From an uncultured Oscillospiraceae bacterium (GTDB lineage Bacteria; Bacillota; Clostridia; Oscillospirales; Oscillospiraceae), in NCBI GenBank assembly GCA_910584045.1, contig CAJTYO010000036.1, positions 1-26,278 on the forward strand: DNA of 26,278 nt. Direction: 5' to 3'. Below, in pieces: positions 22,049-26,278 of this stretch. The first letter of the stretch is position 1. Each line of letters begins with the position of its first letter. Below the pieces are notes generated by a model that saw nothing but the letters and a program-made list of their open reading frames with translations, did not search any database and had not been told where the DNA came from. Both the position numbers and the translations under genes were made by a program.

Positions 22049-22672
22049 ATGCCAGGGTCGATCTACGGCTACATTCGAGTCTCCAGCACAGACCAAAACG
22101 AGGACCGGCAGCTGCTGGCAATGCGCGCGCTGGAGATTCCGGAGAAAAATATCTTTACAGACAAGCAGTCCGGAAAAGATTTTCAGCGGGTCCAGTACCA
22201 GCGCATGGTCGGCCGCTTCCAGACCGACGACCTGCTGTACATCAAGAGCATCGACCGGCTGGGACGGAATTATACTGAGATCCTGGAGCAGTGGCGCGTT
22301 CTGACCAAGGACCGGGGCGTAGACATCGTGGTGCTGGACATGCCGCTGCTGGATACCCGCCGGGGGAAGGACCTTATGGGGACCTTTCTCAGCGACATCG
22401 TCCTCCAGGTCCTCTCCTTCGCGGCGGAAAACGAGCGCAGCAACATCCGCCAGCGCCAGGCCGAGGGCATCGCCGCAGCCAAAGCCAAGGGCGTGAAATT
22501 CGGCCGCCCCGCCGCCCCCCTGCCGGATAATTTCTATGAGATTCATCAAAAGTGGCGCAGCAAGGGCCTGACCCTTCGAGAGGCCGCCAGCGCCTGCTCC
22601 ATGCCCGTTGGCACCTTCTACTCCAAGGCGCTGCGGCTGGAGAACGCCCCGGAGGACCAGGCCGCGCCATAG
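22049..22672 (+). CDS. Serine recombinase/invertase (resolvase family)
   Basis: The protein has 207 residues. The catalytic domain starts IYGYIRVSSTDQNEDRQLLAM with nucleophile S12. It continues with LLYIKSIDRLGRNYTEI (the arginine motif), VLDMPLLDTR, and the long E-helix ending ENERSNIRQRQAEGIAAAKAKGVKFGRP. A C-terminal helix-turn-helix (LTLREAASACSMPVGTFYSKAL) completes the architecture of resolvases and DNA invertases. All active-site residues are intact. The start is placed at 22049 after ATGGAGGGGATAACATC; an in-frame ATG at 21992 lies inside the terminator hairpin. It is divergent from the giant surface-protein gene, a position often seen for phase-variation invertases. Whether it acts on that promoter is unproven; plasmid- or element-derived resolvase is the alternative. 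Confidence 0.9.
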   Translation: MPGSIYGYIRVSSTDQNEDRQLLAMRALEIPEKNIFTDKQSGKDFQRVQYQRMVGRFQTDDLLYIKSIDRLGRNYTEILEQWRVLTKDRGVDIVVLDMPLLDTRRGKDLMGTFLSDIVLQVLSFAAENERSNIRQRQAEGIAAAKAKGVKFGRPAAPLPDNFYEIHQKWRSKGLTLREAASACSMPVGTFYSKALRLENAPEDQAAP

Positions 22673-22677
22673 GCGCG

Positions 22678-22797
22678 TCAGATCAGCAGCTCCGGCAGAC
22701 ACGCGGCCAGAAACATGGCCGCCGCCAGCACCACCGCCAGCGCCATCAGCAAATACCGTCTGCGCAGCAGGAATACGATAAGTCGATCTCTTTTCAT
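22678..22797 (-). CDS. Possible 39-residue single-span membrane peptide
   Basis: A minus-strand frame encodes a basic start (MKRDRLIVFLLRRRY) followed by one hydrophobic helix (LLMALAVVLAAAMFLAACLPELLI). The positive-inside arrangement and composition are those of a real small membrane protein. The ribosome site (GGAAGGGCGGG) is imperfect, which lowers confidence. It lies 63 bases downstream of the PHP gene on the same strand and five bases from the convergent recombinase stop. No family is recognised. Confidence 0.4.
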   Translation of the reverse strand: MKRDRLIVFLLRRRYLLMALAVVLAAAMFLAACLPELLI

Positions 22798-22860
22798 ACC
22801 AGGCCCGCCCTTCCCGCAAATTGCTGTGATTTGCTACAGTCTATGCGGGGGGCGGCGGGT

Positions 22861-23541
22861 TCATTCCGCACCGATGACGGTATAGCGGCCCTCCCGGATC
22901 AGACGGGCCAGGGCCCCGCCGTCCTCCGGCAGCTCCCGGGTCAGAATACCGCCCAGGCCGATATCCTCCGGCCGGTGGCAGTCGGAGCCGCCCAAGCGGA
23001 GCAGGCCGAACTGGGCGGCATATTCCTCCGCCCGGTCGTTGTGGTTCTCGTGCCGGGGGTTCCGGTTCATCACCTCCACGCCGTCCAGATAACAGGCAAT
23101 GGCGGGGGTGCATTTGCGCCGGTAGGGGTGGGCCTGGATTATCAGCGCCCCCGCCGCCCGGGCCAGCGGGGCAAAGGCGGCCACCCCCATGCGGAAAATC
23201 TCCTCCGGCTCGGCCAGCAGGCTGTCGGGGTAGTTATACAACAGATAGTCGTTCTCGCACTCGTCAAAGCGCAGCTCCGCCCCCCGGTAGACCTGCAGCC
23301 CCCGCCGGGCGCAGGCCTCCTCCATCCGGCGAAAGCCGGTGAGGAAAGGCCCCGCCTTGTCCCCCGGAGCGGTCGTGTCCACAGAGAGATAGGAGAAGGT
23401 GTTCCGGTTGTAGTGGTCGGTGACTGCCACGGCGGCATATCCGGCGCGGGCATAGCCCTCCGCCAGCGTGTCGGCATCCAGCCAGCCGCACTGGCTGGTG
23501 TGGTTTGTGTGCAGATGTGTCTCAATGCGATACTGGTCCAT
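22861..23541 (-). CDS. PHP-domain metal-dependent phosphoesterase
   Basis: The protein has 226 residues. The PHP metal-site motifs are in order: ETHLHTNHT (H9, H11), AVTDHYNRNTF, a glutamate in VYRGAELRFDE, LIIQAHPYRR, and GGSDCHRPEDIG at the end. The family hydrolyses phosphoester bonds (nucleotides, histidinol phosphate or tRNA-related substrates); the substrate here cannot be told. There is no polymerase or second domain. The start follows AGGGAGGGAGCCTGT. It lies only 13 bases after the stop of the CsoR-type repressor gene, so the two are probably cotranscribed, and metal availability may control its expression. This would be an uncommon target for a CsoR protein. Confidence 0.88.
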   Translation of the reverse strand: MDQYRIETHLHTNHTSQCGWLDADTLAEGYARAGYAAVAVTDHYNRNTFSYLSVDTTAPGDKAGPFLTGFRRMEEACARRGLQVYRGAELRFDECENDYLLYNYPDSLLAEPEEIFRMGVAAFAPLARAAGALIIQAHPYRRKCTPAIACYLDGVEVMNRNPRHENHNDRAEEYAAQFGLLRLGGSDCHRPEDIGLGGILTRELPEDGGALARLIREGRYTVIGAE

Positions 23542-23554
23542 ACAGGCTCCCTCC

Positions 23555-23914
23555 CTATTTTACAAACTGCTCAATGGCGCGGTTCAGCTCATCGATGGCC
23601 ACCCGGTCCCGGGTCTCCATCGCATCCGTCACGCAGTGCTCCAGATGGTCCTTCAGGATGATCTTGCCGGTGTTGTTGATGGCGCTGCGGACGGCGGAAA
23701 GCTGGATGAGCACCTCAGAGCAGTCCCGGCCCTCCTCCACCATGGCCTTCACCCGCTCGAGATGGCCGATGGCCCGGGCCAGGCGGTTGACTACCGCCCG
23801 CGTCTGGGTGTGGCTGTGAACATGGCCGTGTTCGTGGGGAACGCCGTGCTCGTGCATATAGGCGTGAGCCGCTGTGTCCCGCTCCGTTCCGGCGGCTTCG
23901 TTTTCCTTGCGCAT
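23555..23914 (-). CDS. CsoR/FrmR-family metal-sensing repressor with His-rich N-terminus
   Basis: The protein has 119 residues. The all-helical CsoR fold is clear: AVVNRLARAIGHLERVKAMVEEGRDCSEVLIQLSAVRSAINNTGKIILKDHLEHCV. Metal ligands match the copper-type set C-H-C (C65, H90, C94) with the same 25- and 4-residue spacing as CsoR. In front is an unusual segment with eight histidines in 19 residues (17-35, HEHG and HVHSH). It could bind Ni, Zn or Cu independently. Start 23914 follows GGAGGCCCCT; the ATGs at 23980 and 23953 lie in the promoter. No copper ATPase or chaperone gene is adjacent; the PHP gene follows 13 bases on. Confidence 0.9.
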   Translation of the reverse strand: MRKENEAAGTERDTAAHAYMHEHGVPHEHGHVHSHTQTRAVVNRLARAIGHLERVKAMVEEGRDCSEVLIQLSAVRSAINNTGKIILKDHLEHCVTDAMETRDRVAIDELNRAIEQFVK

Positions 23915-23951
23915 AGGGGCCTCCTTCTCCGTACAGCGTCTATTTGTCAGC

Positions 23952-23993
23952 ATTTTAACAGACTTATGGGGCGATTGCAACCCCCGCAGGGGG
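23952..23993 (-). promoter_or_regulatory. csoR-type promoter with candidate G-tract operator
   Basis: On the minus strand TTGCAA (23975-23980) and TAAAAT (23952-23957) have a 17-bp spacer. Adjoining the -35 box is AACCCCCGCAGGGGGATT (23979-23996), a perfect inverted repeat of five C and five G around three bases with AT-rich ends. CsoR-family operators are G/C-tract palindromes of this sort, so autorepression is likely. Confidence 0.65.
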
Positions 23994-24021
23994 ATTTTCC
24001 AGCGGACGGCGGGGAAACGCC

Positions 24022-24050
24022 TTGCGGCGCGTCAGCAGGTGTGGTACACT
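24022..24050 (+). promoter_or_regulatory. Promoter of the racemase-family gene
   Basis: TTGCGG (24022-24027) and TACACT (24045-24050), with a 17-bp spacer, lie 21 bases upstream of the start codon. The short leader carries GAGAGGAGGG. Confidence 0.6.
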
Positions 24051-24071
24051 GGCGGAGAGGAGGGATGCGCT

Positions 24072-24770
24072 ATGAGAAAAAAAATCATCGGTATTATAGG
24101 CGGCATGGGGCCCCTGGCCACCGCCGATCTGTTTGAAAAGATTATTGTCCACACCAAGGCCGCCTGTGATCAGGACCACCTGCGGGTGATAATCGACAGC
24201 AACACCAACATCCCGGACCGCACGGCGGCCATCCTGCACGGCGGGGCGGACCCTGTGCCGGAGCTGACCGCCAGCGCCCGTGGACTGGAGCGAATGGGGG
24301 CGGAGCTGCTGGTTATGCCCTGCAACACCGCTCACAACTTCTATGACGCGGTACAGGGTGCAGTATCCATTCCGGTTCTGCACATGGTCCGCCTGACGGC
24401 CCAGGCGCTGAGGGAGCGGGATGTGAAACGGGCGGGGCTGCTGGCCACCGACGGGACCGTGGAGACCGGTATCTATCAGCGCTGTTTCGACAGCGCCGGC
24501 ATTGAGTTGCTGACCCCACCGCCGGAGGGGCAGCGAGCCGTTATGGAGATGATCTACCAGGGGGTAAAGGCGGGCCGGATGGATTACGATGCCTCGACGG
24601 CTCGGAGAGCTATGGAGGACCTGCTGGAGCGAGGAGCAGAGACGCTGGTCCTCGGCTGTACGGAGATACCCCTGGCGGTGCGGCTATACCGGCTGGAGCT
24701 GCCCGTCACAGACCCCACCTTGGAGCTGGCCCTGGGTGCCGTCCGTGCCGCCGGCGGGGAGACGGCGTAG
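24072..24770 (+). CDS. Aspartate/glutamate racemase family protein
   Basis: The protein has 232 residues, normal for the family. Signature elements are IIGIIGGMGPLATADLFEKI at the N-terminus, DSNTNIPDRT, the first catalytic cysteine motif LLVMPCNTAHNF, and the second LVLGCTEIPLAV. The two cysteines act as acid and base in cofactor-independent racemisation. Aspartate is the most likely substrate because the GGMGP and CNTAH pattern is that of the YgeA/AspR group, but a broad-specificity racemase cannot be excluded. D-amino acids would serve cell-wall or other polymers. The start has GAGAGGAGGGATGCGCT upstream. It is monocistronic and divergent from the csoR-type gene, and convergent with typA across a 506-bp gap. 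Confidence 0.9.
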   Translation: MRKKIIGIIGGMGPLATADLFEKIIVHTKAACDQDHLRVIIDSNTNIPDRTAAILHGGADPVPELTASARGLERMGAELLVMPCNTAHNFYDAVQGAVSIPVLHMVRLTAQALRERDVKRAGLLATDGTVETGIYQRCFDSAGIELLTPPPEGQRAVMEMIYQGVKAGRMDYDASTARRAMEDLLERGAETLVLGCTEIPLAVRLYRLELPVTDPTLELALGAVRAAGGETA

Positions 24771-24874
24771 CCAGGCTCTGCGGGAAAATCCGGGAAATGC
24801 CGCCGTCAGGGGAATTTGGTCGTTATGTTAACATGCACAGGTTTTTTCCGCCGTCGAAAACTAGGGTCCCAAGG

Positions 24875-25016
24875 TTTTCCACCATCTGTTGAAAACTCTA
24901 TCGAGCCATTGGGAGCAGAGGAAAAACAGCTGTGGAAAACTCTGTGGAAAATGTTTATAACTATGTGTACTTAGAATTATTGGTAAACTTATGTTAACTA
25001 TTTTTTAGGATATTAT
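24875..25016. other. DnaA-box-like cluster next to an AT-rich tract
   Basis: Two exact copies of TGTGGAAAA (24931-24939 and 24943-24951, 12-bp spacing), one mismatch from the DnaA box TGTGGATAA, lie beside the weaker TTTTCCACC (24875-24883) and TGTTGAAAA (24887-24895). They are followed by an AT-rich stretch of about 65 bp (24951-25016). The gap lies between two convergent genes, so a promoter role for either is not expected. The remaining part of the gap, up to 25204, shows no gene that I can support. Confidence 0.4.
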
Positions 25017-25204
25017 GGCCAATTTACACGGGATAGTCCGCAATACACGGACAGATCTGTGCAGAAAACGGAACCCCTTTTGATGGGGGCCACGGAAAAC
25101 AGCCGGTTTTGGCGAATCGCGGCAGTGTATGGACGCAAATAGGATGCTTTTTGCCGGTGCGGATGTAAAAATACTACGAGTATTCGAACATAAGGTCAAA
25201 AAGA

Positions 25205-25243
25205 GACGGTTGATACAGCGTTATGTATCAACCGTCCTTTTTT
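25205..25243. terminator. Bidirectional terminator after typA
   Basis: A perfect 13-bp stem GACGGTTGATACA / TGTATCAACCGTC has a 6-base loop. Six T follow on the plus strand, and TCTTTTT on the minus strand. It lies 34 bases past the typA stop. Confidence 0.9.
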
Positions 25244-25276
25244 GTTGTTTCTCTGTTACATTGTAGGAAAAACGGA

Positions 25277-26278
25277 CTATTTCTTGCCGCCCTTAAGTGC
25301 CTTCATCCGCTTCTCGTGGTCCAGAATGCGCTTGCGGATGCGCAGGGACTTGGGGGTGACCTCCAGCAACTCGTCATCCGCCAAAAACTCCAGGCACTGC
25401 TCCAGGCTCAACACCCGGTGGGGCACCAGACGCAGCGCCTCGTCGGACCCGCTGGCCCGCATGTTGGTCAGCTGCTTCTTCTTGCAGACGTTGACGGTGA
25501 TGTCCTCCTGCTTAGGACTGACGCCCACCACCATACCGGCATAGACGGGGATACCCGCACCGATAAACAGTGCGCCACGCTCCTGGGCATTAAAGAGGCC
25601 GTAGGTGACGGACTCACCGGTCTCAAAGGCGATGAGACTGCCGGTGTTCCGGCGGCTGAGGTCGCCCTTGTAGGGGGCGTAGCTGTCAAAGACGGAGGCC
25701 ATGATGCCCTCGCCCCGGGTGTCGGTCAAAAACTCGTTGCGGTAGCCGAAGAGGCCTCGGGCGGGGACCAGGAACTCCAGCTTCATCCGGTCTCCCACGG
25801 GGGTCATCTCCACCAGATCGCCCTTCCGGCTGCCCAGCTTTTCAATGACCGCCCCCACACTGTCGGCGGGCACGTCGGCAACCAGGCGTTCGATTGGCTC
25901 GCAGCGCTGGCCGTCAATCTCCTGGTAGAGCACCCGGGGCGGGGACACCTGGAACTCATACCCCTCCCGGCGCATGGTCTCAATGAGGATGCTCAGATGC
26001 ATTTCCCCCCGGCCCGCCACATTGAAGGCGTCCATGGCCCCCTCGATCTCCGTGATCCGCAGGGACACGTCCTTCAGCGTCTCCCGGAACAGCCGGTCCC
26101 GGATCTGGCGGGAGGTGACAAACTTGCCCTCCCGGCCACAGAAGGGGGAATCGTTGATGGAGAAGGTCATCTCCATAGTGGGGGCGGAAATCTTCACGAA
26201 GGGCAGGGGCTCCGGGTCCGCTACGGCGCAGATGGTGTCGCCGATGGTGATGTCGCCGATGCCGCTCATGGCGATGAT
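25277..26278 (-). CDS. typA: Ribosome-associated GTPase TypA/BipA, C-terminal half (partial)
   Basis: The frame is open to the right edge, so about 334 C-terminal residues are seen out of roughly 610. The GTP-binding domain lies outside. Visible are the end of the beta-barrel domain (SGIGDITIGDTI), the EF-G-like domain III (PTMEMTFSINDSPFCGREGKFVTSRQIRDRL, GRGEMHLSILIETMRREGYEFQVSPPRV) and domain V (VPARGLFGYRNEFLTDTRGEGIM). The TypA-specific C-terminal domain follows (ERGALFIGAGIPVYAGMVVG, NVCKKKQLTNMRASGSDEA, DELLEVTPKSLRIRKRIL). It acts in late 50S assembly and in growth under stress or cold. A strong terminator follows; upstream control is out of view. Confidence 0.95.
   Translation of the reverse strand: MIAMSGIGDITIGDTICAVADPEPLPFVKISAPTMEMTFSINDSPFCGREGKFVTSRQIRDRLFRETLKDVSLRITEIEGAMDAFNVAGRGEMHLSILIETMRREGYEFQVSPPRVLYQEIDGQRCEPIERLVADVPADSVGAVIEKLGSRKGDLVEMTPVGDRMKLEFLVPARGLFGYRNEFLTDTRGEGIMASVFDSYAPYKGDLSRRNTGSLIAFETGESVTYGLFNAQERGALFIGAGIPVYAGMVVGVSPKQEDITVNVCKKKQLTNMRASGSDEALRLVPHRVLSLEQCLEFLADDELLEVTPKSLRIRKRILDHEKRMKALKGGKK

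Noticed and set aside
22813..22849. Hairpin CCCGCA/TGCGGG after the PHP gene as terminator
   Set aside because: The outer stem is only six bp with mismatched interior and no T-tract, and a possible small gene lies beyond it.
25005..25199. 64-codon minus-strand frame in the racemase-typA gap
   Set aside because: There is no ribosome site, no hydrophobic or domain pattern, and the composition is unlike neighbouring genes.

Overview
The window looks like a chromosomal piece of a gut Bacillota (Firmicutes), most like the Flavonifractor/Lawsonibacter/Oscillibacter branch of Oscillospiraceae. The grounds are GC-rich coding sequence, strong GGAGG ribosome sites, consensus sigma-A promoters, a cell-wall protein anchored by S-layer homology (SLH) domains, and gene families common in that group (MerR regulators with a membrane tail, YhfC, RNHCP, PepF, EpsG). 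This placement is inferred from gene content; no rRNA is present.

Left edge (1-1098): the end of an integrative element, with the C-terminus of a large serine recombinase, a small resolvase-like protein that lacks the catalytic serine, and a broken tyrosine recombinase fragment. Next (1099-4155) is the most interesting part. A leftward operon encodes a MerR regulator with two C-terminal membrane segments, two mini-proteins that repeat only its membrane hairpin and tail, and a YbjQ-family protein. The four genes are stitched by 17-20 base overlaps in which the repeated C-terminal tail also encodes the ribosome site and start codon of the next gene. The merR promoter has the 19-bp spacer and central dyad typical of MerR operators. 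The same promoter architecture and nearly the same dyad recur in front of a YhfC-type intramembrane protease gene about 1.5 kb away, which suggests one small regulon. A methyltransferase gene lies between the two units.

Middle (4194-12370): a Cys-rich DUF3795-like protein, nagA (GlcNAc-6-phosphate deacetylase) behind a structured leader, a lone EpsG-like polysaccharide polymerase, an RNHCP zinc-binding protein behind a 30-bp perfect palindrome and a possible leader peptide, oligoendopeptidase F, and a tight three-gene operon (Dabb protein, unknown 357-residue protein, TmrB-like P-loop protein).

Right half (12398-26278): a single leftward gene encodes a 3048-residue exported, SLH-anchored GH101 endo-alpha-N-acetylgalactosaminidase, so the cell probably attacks mucin core-1 O-glycans. 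With nagA this gives a host-glycan theme, although the two genes are not linked in an operon. It has a consensus promoter and faces a divergent serine recombinase gene. Then come a possible 39-residue membrane peptide, a PHP-domain phosphoesterase and a CsoR-type metal repressor with a His-rich N-terminus and a candidate G-tract operator, an Asp/Glu racemase-family protein, a 506-bp gap between convergent genes that holds a DnaA-box-like cluster and an AT-rich stretch, and the 3' part of typA/bipA running off the edge.
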